A stretch of 5,106 nucleotides of DNA from Clostridiales bacterium UBA7044 (lineage in GTDB: Bacteria > Bacillota > Clostridia > Oscillospirales > Oscillospiraceae). The stretch covers positions 1 through 5,106 of the forward strand of contig DLAP01000067.1 of assembly GCA_002493965.1 (NCBI GenBank), in the 5' to 3' direction. Of this stretch, positions 1-4,996 are shown piece by piece; positions within the stretch are counted from its first letter, which is position 1, and the number at the start of each line of letters is the position of its first letter. Below the pieces are notes generated by a model. The model searched no databases, had not been told where the DNA came from, and worked only from the letters and a program-made list of their open reading frames with translations. Made by a program: the position numbers and the translations under genes.

Positions 1-23
1 CCGAGCAGGGAATCTGAATTTGG

Positions 24-44
24 ATAACTGCCAGTGGCAGTTAT
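24..44. repeat. 21-bp near-perfect palindrome in left intergenic region
   Basis: Two 10-base arms, ATAACTGCCA and TGGCAGTTAT, flank a single central G. As RNA the stem could extend outward by a G-U and a G-C pair (22-46). No T-run follows on either strand, so it is a poor intrinsic terminator. It sits beside GTGCGCAC (56-63) and GCTCAGAATGACA (66-78), and GCCAGTG inside it (30-36) is complementary to CACTGGC (61-67), so alternative folds exist. It may be part of a small dispersed repeat or a protein-binding site; its role is unknown. Confidence 0.6.
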
Positions 45-96
45 TCCGTAATTTCGTGCGCACTGGCTCAGAATGACACGGTTTTTCGACAGCCTA

Positions 97-124
97 AGCG
101 GCTGCCTCGTTTGAGGCAGCCGCT
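97..124 (-). terminator. 12-bp hairpin downstream of the sigma/anti-sigma operon
   Basis: AGCGGCTGCCTC (97-108) and GAGGCAGCCGCT (113-124) form a perfect 12-bp stem with a four-base loop. It begins 19 bases past the anti-sigma stop codon, where a terminator is expected. The bases after the stem on the minus strand (TTAGGCTGTC) contain no proper U-tract, so it is not a textbook intrinsic terminator. It could instead be a 3'-end-stabilising hairpin, or part of the repeat-like sequence to its left. Confidence 0.5.
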
Positions 125-143
125 CTGCTTGGGCAGGAATTTC

Positions 144-1175
144 TTATTTCGTAAATAGAATCTCCCCGACGGTATTCTCGTCCATATCACGGAACCGGAC
201 TGCCAGTGTGTCCCCACAGGTGCCCTGGCACATATCCGCCTGGAAGCACCAGGTATCATCCGATTGCATGACGAAGCCGCCGCCCTCTCCGTAGGTAAAG
301 CCCTCGAACTCCACGCCCATAACGTTATTAGAGAAAGCGTCCCAGTCCGTAACGGTAATCGGCATCCGAATGTTGTAGCCCAGCGCTGTCTCCGTAATGG
401 TTACGTCGCCAGCCTTCAGGAAGGGGAGCGCCTCCGGATTTTCCGGATGGTAGACCGTTTCCCCCGCCGCCGGGGCCTGATTCAGGGTAAAGGGCAGATC
501 CACCCGCTGGACATCATTGCTGCCCGCTTCCAGGGCGTACACCTGGCACACCGCGTCTCCACCGGATGCAGGGGTCGTCAGGGTGCCCTGGGTCAGAATC
601 ACCATTTCATGATCGGAAATATTTTCCATTTTCTGGGAGCCGGTCCCCACTTCCTGACCATCCACCTGGGTAATCCGGGCACCCACCAGCAGCAGGGCCT
701 TTCCCTGCTCTTTCGCGTAGTCCCCCAGTGTCTGGCCTCCTGAGATCCCAATTTCGCTGACAGAATCCTCCGGGCCGACATAGGTTGGTGCGATGATATA
801 CTGATCCCCGCCCCGAATGGTGACGGTGGCCATAACGGTGGTGGCGTCCGCAAGGGACTCGGTGATCTCACAGTTCCAGTCTTCCTTCTCCGCCGCTACG
901 GTTTCTTTCTGAATATAGGGTTCCGCCTCCTGGGGTAGTTCCCGATTGGGGGCCTGAAACATATCTTTCAGGCCGAACAGGTCTGTAGCATAGGCGGTGG
1001 CTGCCAGGGCAAATACCAGGCAGGCAGCCAGCAGTACCGCCGCCAGCCTCCGGCCATGGGCCTTTGCAGGCTGATTTTCTGTATGGGACATGGTTTCAAA
1101 TTCTCCTTCCTGAATGTATTTGGGATTGATAAAACTCATACCGGTCATGACCTTGCGGCCTTTCGTGCTTTTCAT
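144..1175 (-). CDS. putative membrane-anchored anti-sigma factor (partner of the upstream ECF sigma)
   Basis: This 343-residue protein probably holds the adjacent ECF sigma factor inactive until an envelope signal arrives. I chose the ATG at 1175 because AGGAGGG lies 9 bases upstream and the start overlaps the sigma stop as ATGA; the frame is open further upstream but only through the sigma gene. Residues 1-42 are a short, basic, cytoplasmic segment containing NPKYIQEGE. Residues about 44-63 (AVLLAACLVFALAATAYA) form one membrane helix. About 280 residues then lie outside the membrane. The N-terminal part has no HxxxCxxC zinc motif, so it is not a classical ZAS-type anti-sigma. The outer domain has Cys102, 210, 310, 316 and 320, the last three close to the C terminus. 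The role is inferred mainly from position and topology. It resembles clostridial TM-plus-DUF4179-like proteins encoded after ECF sigma genes, but I cannot confirm the family by eye. Confidence 0.75.
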   Translation of the reverse strand: MKSTKGRKVMTGMSFINPKYIQEGEFETMSHTENQPAKAHGRRLAAVLLAACLVFALAATAYATDLFGLKDMFQAPNRELPQEAEPYIQKETVAAEKEDWNCEITESLADATTVMATVTIRGGDQYIIAPTYVGPEDSVSEIGISGGQTLGDYAKEQGKALLLVGARITQVDGQEVGTGSQKMENISDHEMVILTQGTLTTPASGGDAVCQVYALEAGSNDVQRVDLPFTLNQAPAAGETVYHPENPEALPFLKAGDVTITETALGYNIRMPITVTDWDAFSNNVMGVEFEGFTYGEGGGFVMQSDDTWCFQADMCQGTCGDTLAVRFRDMDENTVGEILFTK

Positions 1176-1726
1176 ATCTGGATTCCCTCCTGTTCTAAGT
1201 ACTCCCGAAGCTTGTTCCGGGTGCGGAACAGCCGGGTTTTTACATTGCTTTCTGTCAGATCGTAGCGCTTCGCAATCTCCGCCACGGAATCCGCGAACCA
1301 ATACCGCCGGACGAAGAGGAGCCGCTGCTCCTTGGGCAGAGCTTCCAGAAATGCGTCCAGCACTCTGACAATTTCCTTCCCCCGGATGGCGTTTTCCCCG
1401 CTGGAGTCCGGGATGCAGGTTTCCATTTCGTCGGTGATGGCCACGATTTCCGCCTTTCGCTTTTCCGCCTGATTCCAGTTCAGCAGGTTGAACGCCAGAT
1501 GGCGGCAGATGGTGGCCAGGTAGGCGTAGAAATATTTGGGCCTGGCCGTGGGAATAGAGTTCCAGGTCTTTAGATAAGTATCGTTGACAATTTCCGCGGC
1601 ATCCTCCTGATTTTGCAAAATCCTGTGGGACAGGCTCATTAGCTTTCTGCCATAGGCTTTCTCCGTTTCTGTCACCGCGTCCTCACTTCGGTTCCAATAA
1701 AGCTCTATAATCTGGGCATCGGTCAC
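1172..1726 (-). CDS. ECF-type RNA polymerase sigma-70 family sigma factor
   Basis: A 184-residue group 4 (extracytoplasmic function) sigma factor that directs RNA polymerase to a specific stress or envelope regulon. Region 2 covers about residues 7-78, with the core-binding and -10-recognising helices around ILQNQEDAAEIVNDTYLKTW. A variable linker follows, then region 4 at about 122-176, where LPKEQRLLFVRRYW leads into the helix-turn-helix SVAEIAKRYDLTESNVKTRL that reads the -35 element. There is no region 1.1 or 3, and the length is normal for the class. The start is GTG at 1726: AAGGA lies 9 bases upstream, no other in-frame start precedes the upstream stop, and the nearby ATG at 1728 runs straight into TGA. 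The gene is translationally coupled to the putative anti-sigma gene (ATGA overlap). An ECF-like promoter just upstream (1764-1792) suggests autoregulation. The exact ECF group cannot be assigned by eye. Confidence 0.95.
   Translation of the reverse strand: MTDAQIIELYWNRSEDAVTETEKAYGRKLMSLSHRILQNQEDAAEIVNDTYLKTWNSIPTARPKYFYAYLATICRHLAFNLLNWNQAEKRKAEIVAITDEMETCIPDSSGENAIRGKEIVRVLDAFLEALPKEQRLLFVRRYWFADSVAEIAKRYDLTESNVKTRLFRTRNKLREYLEQEGIQI
1185..1191 (-). promoter_or_regulatory. Shine-Dalgarno that sets the anti-sigma start
   Basis: AGGAGGG on the minus strand lies 9 bases before the ATG at 1175, inside the last codons of the sigma gene. It is the strongest ribosome binding site near either candidate start and supports coupled translation through the ATGA overlap. 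The in-frame ATG codons at 1148 and 1139 have weaker upstream sequences. Confidence 0.8.
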
Positions 1727-1735
1727 ATTACCACA

Positions 1736-1740
1736 TCCTT
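1736..1740 (-). promoter_or_regulatory. Shine-Dalgarno that sets the GTG start of the sigma gene
   Basis: AAGGA on the minus strand, with 9 bases to the GTG at 1726. The spacing fits the GTG and rules out the out-of-frame ATG two bases upstream, which is followed immediately by TGA. Confidence 0.7.
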
Positions 1741-1763
1741 TCGTTTTGGGCCCTTCACCCTAT

Positions 1764-1792
1764 GAGACAGCTTGGGGCCGGGACAGGTTACA
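1764..1792 (-). promoter_or_regulatory. predicted ECF-sigma-dependent promoter of the sigma/anti-sigma operon
   Basis: The minus strand reads TGTAACC (1792-1786), a 17-base gap, then GTCTC (1768-1764). AAC in the -35 and a (C)GTC-like -10 are hallmarks of ECF promoters, although the -10 here is TGTC rather than CGTC. Transcription would start near 1757, giving a leader of about 30 bases before the GTG. The likely activator is the sigma factor encoded just downstream; this is inferred from the common habit of ECF autoregulation. Confidence 0.6.
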
Positions 1793-1805
1793 GTTTTTTT
1801 GAAGT

Positions 1806-1834
1806 ATTATAACATTTCTTTTCCCGGAAGCCAA
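1806..1834 (-). promoter_or_regulatory. sigma-A-like promoter for the sigma/anti-sigma operon
   Basis: The minus strand carries TTGGCT (1834-1829), a 17-base spacer and a perfect TATAAT (1811-1806). This would give basal transcription of the sigma operon, with the ECF-like promoter lying just downstream as an inducible second start. Confidence 0.6.
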
Positions 1835-1841
1835 TGGCTCC

Positions 1842-1848
1842 TGTTCAA
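1842..1848 (-). promoter_or_regulatory. inverted TTGAACA motif, candidate distal operator half
   Basis: TGTTCAA on the plus strand is TTGAACA on the minus strand, the same seven bases found in both copies of the direct repeat at the start of the cytidylyltransferase gene. It lies between the divergent promoters, about 51 bases upstream of the first direct copy. Seven bases can recur by chance, so this copy is weaker evidence than the 13-bp pair. Confidence 0.3.
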
Positions 1849-1855
1849 ATAAAAC

Positions 1856-1883
1856 TTGTGTTTTTCAAAATATGTGATATGAT
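1856..1883 (+). promoter_or_regulatory. extended -10 promoter of the cytidylyltransferase-permease operon
   Basis: TTGTGT (1856-1861), a 16-base spacer and TATGAT (1878-1883), preceded by TG one base upstream (TGaTATGAT), make an extended -10 sigma-A promoter. Transcription should start near 1890, leaving a leader of about 32 bases. It is divergent from the sigma operon promoters. The first copy of the 13-bp direct repeat begins right at the predicted start site. Confidence 0.65.
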
Positions 1884-1889
1884 GGAATA

Positions 1890-1922
1890 AAATTGAACAT
1901 CAGGAAAGGAAATTGAACATCA
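1890..1922 (+). repeat. 13-bp direct repeat spaced by 20 bp, candidate operator around the ribosome binding site
   Basis: AAATTGAACATCA occurs at 1890-1902 and again, identically, at 1910-1922. The offset of 20 bp is about two helical turns, so both copies face the same side of the DNA. The first copy starts at the predicted transcription start. The second runs into the ATG at 1922, and the Shine-Dalgarno AGGAAAGGA lies between and across them (1902-1910). A DNA-binding protein here would block initiation. The protein encoded next has its own winged helix, which makes self-binding an obvious hypothesis. A simple 20-bp tandem duplication that later diverged is the alternative. Confidence 0.6.
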
Positions 1923-2812
1923 TGGCATTCACGAGGAAGCAATTTGATATTCTGTCCCTGCTGGCGGAGGAGAAAAATGCCCTGTCCCAGCGGCAGATCG
2001 AAGAAAAAAGCGGCTATTCCCTGGGCACGGTGAACCGGGCAGTCCAGGAGCTGACGGAGCTGGGTTATGTATCTTCCGGGAAAATCACCAACGACGGCAT
2101 GCTGGCCCTGGAGCCCTACCGGGCAAAGCGGGCGGTGTTCATTGCGGCAGGATTCGGTTCCAGACTGGCGCCCATTACCTTCAACACCCCCAAGCCCCTG
2201 GTCCGGGTTCACGGCAAGCGGATCATTGACAGCCTGATCGACGCCTGCCTGGATGCGGGCATCCATGAAATCTACATCGTAAGGGGGTACCTGGCAGAGC
2301 AGTTTGACCAGCTCCTTTACAAGTACCCTATGATCAAGTTCCTGGAAAACCCTGCTTACAACGAGGCCAATAACATTTCCAGCGCATTGGTTGCCCGGTA
2401 TCTGCTGGCAAACGCCTATGTGTTCGAGGCAGACCTGCTGGTGGCCAATCCCAAGATCATCCGGAAGTATCACTATACCTCCGACTTCCTGGCCATTCAG
2501 AAGGACCGGACCGACGACTGGTGCTTTGAAGTGAAGGACGGCATTATCCGGGAGCAAAAGGTGGGCGGCGAAAACTGCTGGCAGATGGTGGGCATCTCCT
2601 ACTGGAACGAAAGTGACGGCCACCGGCTTTCTCAGGATATTCCCGACGTCTACGCCGAGCCGGGCGGAAAGGAGCGCTACTGGGAGCAGGTACCCCTAAA
2701 GTACCGGAAAGACCATTATGCCGTGGAGGTCCGGGAGTGCTTTGACGGAGATGTGACGGAAATCGACACCTTCCGGGAACTGAAAGCCATCGACAGAACC
2801 TATGACGTATAA
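1922..2812 (+). CDS. winged helix-turn-helix / LicC-type choline-phosphate cytidylyltransferase fusion
   Basis: A 296-residue cytoplasmic protein in two parts. Residues 1-60 form a MarR-like winged helix, with helix-turn-helix LSQRQIEEKSGYSLGTVNRA at 21-40. Residues about 69-290 form a nucleotidyltransferase: AAGFGSRLAPIT (75-86) binds the nucleotide phosphates, TPKPLV follows (89-94), NEANNISSAL (147-156) resembles LicC, EADLL (169-173) is a probable metal site, and EIDTFRELKAID closes the domain (280-291). LicC enzymes join CTP and phosphocholine to give CDP-choline for decorating surface polymers; phosphoethanolamine or aminoethylphosphonate are possible alternative substrates. Stand-alone LicC is about 230 residues, so the winged helix accounts for the extra length. 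I chose ATG 1922 because AGGAAAGGA sits 11 bases upstream; the in-frame TTG at 1913 is only 2 bases from it. A permease gene follows after 15 bases. The domain assignment is firm; the substrate is inferred. Confidence 0.85.
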   Translation: MAFTRKQFDILSLLAEEKNALSQRQIEEKSGYSLGTVNRAVQELTELGYVSSGKITNDGMLALEPYRAKRAVFIAAGFGSRLAPITFNTPKPLVRVHGKRIIDSLIDACLDAGIHEIYIVRGYLAEQFDQLLYKYPMIKFLENPAYNEANNISSALVARYLLANAYVFEADLLVANPKIIRKYHYTSDFLAIQKDRTDDWCFEVKDGIIREQKVGGENCWQMVGISYWNESDGHRLSQDIPDVYAEPGGKERYWEQVPLKYRKDHYAVEVRECFDGDVTEIDTFRELKAIDRTYDV

Positions 2813-2813
2813 T

Positions 2814-2821
2814 AGAAAGGA
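2814..2821 (+). promoter_or_regulatory. Shine-Dalgarno of the permease gene
   Basis: AGAAAGGA lies 6 bases before the ATG at 2828, inside the 15-base gap after the cytidylyltransferase stop. There is no room for a separate promoter in the gap, so the two genes should be cotranscribed. Confidence 0.75.
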
Positions 2822-2827
2822 ACGCTT

Positions 2828-4297
2828 ATGAGGGAAACAACCAATACCGGGTCCACAGGGCTGAAAAAAACGCTGTCCCCCATGCACGTCTGGGCCATCG
2901 CCTTTGGCTGTGTCATCGGCTGGGGTTCCTTCATTAACCCCGGAAAGAAATTTCTGCCCAACTCCGGCGTGGCGGGCACCGCCATTGCCATGGCCCTGGG
3001 CGCGCTGGTCATGATCATCATTGCCTTCTCCTATGCCTACATGGTGCCCAAATACCCCACCGCCGGCGGCGAGTTTACCTTTACCAAAAAGTGCTTCGGA
3101 AAAAACTGCGCCTTCCTCTGCGGCTGGTTCCTGGTGGTGGCCTACCTGACCAACGTGCCCATGAACAGCACCGCCATTGGCCTGATCGTAGACGGGCTGG
3201 ACGGAAATGCGGACATCCTGAAATTTGGCTTTCACTACACAATTGCGGGCTTTACCATCTACGGCGGAGAGATGCTTCTGGCCATGGCCGTGCTGCTGCT
3301 CCTGGGCTGGCTGAACATCCTGGGAGTCCGGAAGGCGGGCTTTGTCCAGACCATTCTCAGCTCTCTGCTGGTGATCTGCGTCTTTACCCTGTTTGTGGCG
3401 GGGCTGCTCAGCGCGAAAGCCAAGGCTGTCAACCTAGAGCCCATCTGGGGCTTTGATAAAAAAGCGGCTATGGCGGCACAGGCCACCACAGCCGAAATCG
3501 GATCCTTCGCCCACAAGGGCGCCGCCGGGGTCCTCTCCGCCATCCTCGCTACCTTTGCCATCGCGCCCTGGGCCTATGTGGGCTTTGACTCTATTCCCCA
3601 GGCTGCCGAGGAGTTCAACTTCTCCTTCAAAAAGGTCAGCGTCATTATGGTGGTAGCCATTCTGTTCGGCTGCTTCGTGTACACCTCCAACAACACCGTG
3701 TCCGCCCTGGCCCTTGCGAACTGGCCCGACCGGGTTATGGCCGGGGACTGGGTGCTGCTGGTTGCCGCCGAGGAGCTGCTGGGCACCTTCGGCAAGGTGC
3801 TTATCGGCGTGGGTGTGTCCTGCGCGGTGCTCTCCGGGATTATGGGCTTCTACCTGGCCTCCTCCCGCCTGATGTACTCCATGAGCCGGGATGGCTATCT
3901 GCCGGAATCCTTCGGCGTCATCGATGAAAAGTACCGCACCCCGAAAAACGCCCTTCTGTTCTGCATGATCGTCAGTCTCTCCGGACCCATTCTGGGACGG
4001 GAGGCTCTGGGCTGGTTTGTGGACATGAGCGCCATTGGCGCGTCCATCGGTTATTTCTTTACCTGCGCCAGCACCCTGGTAACAGCCAGACGGGACGGGG
4101 ACGGCTCCCGGTTCCTGAAGATGATGGCCTTTACCGGCGTATGCTTCTCCGGGATTTTTATGATTTTGCAGCTGATTCCCATTCCGGGGCTGTCCGGCGT
4201 GAACTTCTGCAAGGAGTCCTATTTCATGCTCATTGCCTGGAGCGCCATTGGACTGGTCTTCTATATCAAAAAGCGGAAGTTTTTCCTGGGCAGGTAA
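2828..4297 (+). CDS. APC-superfamily permease (amino acid / polyamine / amino-alcohol transporter)
   Basis: A 489-residue integral membrane protein of the amino acid-polyamine-organocation superfamily, a cation- or solute-coupled transporter of the cytoplasmic membrane. About 12 hydrophobic segments can be seen: 20-36, 48-72, 94-121, 134-166 (probably one long or re-entrant stretch), 171-196, 233-256, 270-296, 308-345 (two helices), 374-389, 396-418, 431-451 and 463-481. The broken TM1 has GCVIGWGSFINPG (27-39), where APC proteins bind the substrate amine and carboxylate. TM6 carries APWAYVGFDSIPQAAEE (246-262). The loop SSRLMYSMSRDGYLPE (345-360) is typical of the family. Length and topology are complete. 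The substrate cannot be read from sequence. Cotranscription with a LicC-type enzyme suggests choline, ethanolamine or a related amine, but an ordinary amino acid is equally possible. No T-tailed hairpin follows the stop, so some read-through toward the hsp20 gene cannot be excluded. Confidence 0.88.
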   Translation: MRETTNTGSTGLKKTLSPMHVWAIAFGCVIGWGSFINPGKKFLPNSGVAGTAIAMALGALVMIIIAFSYAYMVPKYPTAGGEFTFTKKCFGKNCAFLCGWFLVVAYLTNVPMNSTAIGLIVDGLDGNADILKFGFHYTIAGFTIYGGEMLLAMAVLLLLGWLNILGVRKAGFVQTILSSLLVICVFTLFVAGLLSAKAKAVNLEPIWGFDKKAAMAAQATTAEIGSFAHKGAAGVLSAILATFAIAPWAYVGFDSIPQAAEEFNFSFKKVSVIMVVAILFGCFVYTSNNTVSALALANWPDRVMAGDWVLLVAAEELLGTFGKVLIGVGVSCAVLSGIMGFYLASSRLMYSMSRDGYLPESFGVIDEKYRTPKNALLFCMIVSLSGPILGREALGWFVDMSAIGASIGYFFTCASTLVTARRDGDGSRFLKMMAFTGVCFSGIFMILQLIPIPGLSGVNFCKESYFMLIAWSAIGLVFYIKKRKFFLGR

Positions 4298-4339
4298 CAA
4301 TTGCATAACATTCCGTTCATGAAAGGTTTACAGAGAAAT

Positions 4340-4366
4340 TTAGCACTCTCACTTGACGAGTGCTAA
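4340..4366 (+). promoter_or_regulatory. CIRCE element (HrcA operator)
   Basis: TTAGCACTC (4340-4348), nine bases, then GAGTGCTAA (4358-4366): a perfect match to the CIRCE inverted repeat (9-9-9). HrcA dimers bind this site and repress transcription until heat or misfolded protein titrates GroEL, which HrcA needs for activity. The right arm begins at the last base of the -35 box and fills the first part of the spacer, so bound HrcA would exclude RNA polymerase. It lies upstream of the predicted transcription start and is therefore not part of the mRNA. No hrcA gene is in the window. Confidence 0.95.
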
Positions 4367-4381
4367 AAACGGGAGTATAAT
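4353..4381 (+). promoter_or_regulatory. sigma-A promoter of the hsp20 gene
   Basis: TTGACG (4353-4358), a 17-base spacer and perfect TATAAT (4376-4381), an almost ideal housekeeping promoter. The -35 box lies in the CIRCE spacer and right arm. Transcription should start near 4388, giving a leader of about 110 bases before the ATG at 4499. Confidence 0.88.
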
Positions 4382-4402
4382 AAGGGCAAGAACAAAGGAG
4401 GA

Positions 4403-4445
4403 GGAAAGAAAGGGACCAGGGAGTGCGTTGGTTCCGGTTTCTTCC
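4403..4445 (+). promoter_or_regulatory. predicted hairpin in the hsp20 5' leader
   Basis: GGGACC (4412-4417) pairs with GGTTCC (4430-4435) with one G-U pair. Below it, GG plus AAGAAA (4403-4411, bulged A at 4405) pairs with TTTCTTCC (4438-4445). The result is a stem of about 14 pairs with two bulges and a 12-base loop. The left strand contains the purine-rich GAGGAAAGAA, which resembles a decoy Shine-Dalgarno and would be buried in the stem. No T-run follows, so it is not an obvious attenuator. This fold was found by eye and no energy was computed. Confidence 0.4.
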
Positions 4446-4458
4446 CGATCATCCCCAG

Positions 4459-4483
4459 TTCCAAAAAACCATGTCATTTGGAA
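4459..4483 (+). promoter_or_regulatory. 7-bp hairpin abutting the hsp20 Shine-Dalgarno
   Basis: TTCCAAA (4459-4465) and TTTGGAA (4477-4483) are perfectly complementary with an 11-base loop. The right arm takes up the first two A residues of the ribosome binding site AAAAGGAG (4482-4489) and ends directly beside AAGGAG. The short, A-U-rich stem would be weak at high temperature. It could tune translation, but it does not cover the core GGAG. Confidence 0.35.
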
Positions 4484-4498
4484 AAGGAGCGATGTGTT

Positions 4499-4972
4499 AT
4501 GTTGACACCCAGTATTTTTGGAGAAAACCTGTTTGATGATTTCTTTGATGGCTTTTTCGACTTCCCGGCCATGGACAACAGTAAGGCCATGCGGAATGTG
4601 GAGCGGCAGCTGTACGGCCGGAACGCGGCGAACCTGATGAAGACCGATGTCCAGGAGCATGAGGACCACTATGAAGTGGATATCGACCTGCCCGGCTTCA
4701 AGAAAGAAGAGCTTTCCCTGGAACTGAAGGATGGCTACCTGGTGATCAGCGCGGCCAAGGGCCTGGATAAGGACGAAGAGAAGAACGGCCGGTTTGTCCG
4801 CCGGGAGCGTTATGCCGGAAGCATGAGCAGATCCTTCTATGTAGGCAAGGACATGAAGCAGGAGGACATCCGCGCAAGATATGAAAGCGGCGTGCTGCGG
4901 CTGAGCATCCCCAAGATGGAGGCCAGAAAGCCGGAGATTCCGGAAAAGAAGTATATTGCCATCGAAGGGTAA
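4499..4972 (+). CDS. Hsp20 / alpha-crystallin family small heat-shock protein
   Basis: A 157-residue ATP-independent chaperone that forms cytoplasmic oligomers and holds unfolding proteins for later refolding by DnaK or GroEL. Residues 1-45 are the variable, Phe-rich N-terminal arm (FDDFFDGFFDF at 12-22) that binds clients. The alpha-crystallin domain spans about 46-142: VDIDLPGFKKEELSLELKDG (60-79), the loop RRERYAGSMSRSFYVG (101-116), and the signature YESGVLRLSIPK (128-139). The C-terminal tail has the I-x-I anchor as IAI (153-155), used for oligomer assembly. The start is ATG 4499, with AAAAGGAG 9 bases upstream; an in-frame TTG at 4478 lies before this site and is rejected. The length is typical. 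The gene is monocistronic, between a CIRCE-controlled promoter and a strong terminator, so HrcA control is likely. Confidence 0.96.
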   Translation: MLTPSIFGENLFDDFFDGFFDFPAMDNSKAMRNVERQLYGRNAANLMKTDVQEHEDHYEVDIDLPGFKKEELSLELKDGYLVISAAKGLDKDEEKNGRFVRRERYAGSMSRSFYVGKDMKQEDIRARYESGVLRLSIPKMEARKPEIPEKKYIAIEG

Positions 4973-4996
4973 GCGTACTTCCCAAAAACAGAATGG

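Noticed and set aside
1176..1301. N-terminal extension of the anti-sigma frame up to 1301 on the minus strand
   Set aside because: It lies wholly within the well-supported sigma factor region 4; the AGGAGGG site and ATGA overlap place the start at 1175.
1749..1779. GGCCC/GGGCC inverted repeat around the ECF-like -10 box
   Set aside because: Only 5 bp with a 21-base gap in GC-rich DNA; easily chance, and not needed to explain the promoter.
1913..1921. TTG start at 1913 for the cytidylyltransferase fusion
   Set aside because: Only 2 bases separate it from the ribosome binding site; ATG 1922 has normal spacing and the winged helix is complete from there.
1865..2623. Long minus-strand frame opposite the cytidylyltransferase gene
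   Set aside because: It is antisense to a gene with clear domain motifs, lacks recognisable features, and is a product of GC-rich codon use.
3434..4306. Long minus-strand frame opposite the permease
   Set aside because: It is rich in Gly, His and Gln with no domain signal, as expected for the antisense of a hydrophobic GC-rich gene.
4298..4339. Terminator between the permease and the CIRCE element
   Set aside because: No stem followed by a T-run is visible; the CIRCE arms could pair in a read-through RNA but are followed by AAAAAC, not U residues.
4478..4498. TTG start at 4478 for hsp20
   Set aside because: The extra codons are made from the Shine-Dalgarno itself; ATG 4499 has AAAAGGAG at 9 bases and gives a normal Hsp20 N terminus.
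4423..4536. Short frame from GTG 4423 (with internal ATG 4471 and 4492) overlapping the hsp20 start, as a leader peptide
   Set aside because: It has no well-spaced ribosome binding site, its composition is not protein-like, and it overlaps hsp20 in another frame. Translational coupling through it is possible but unsupported.
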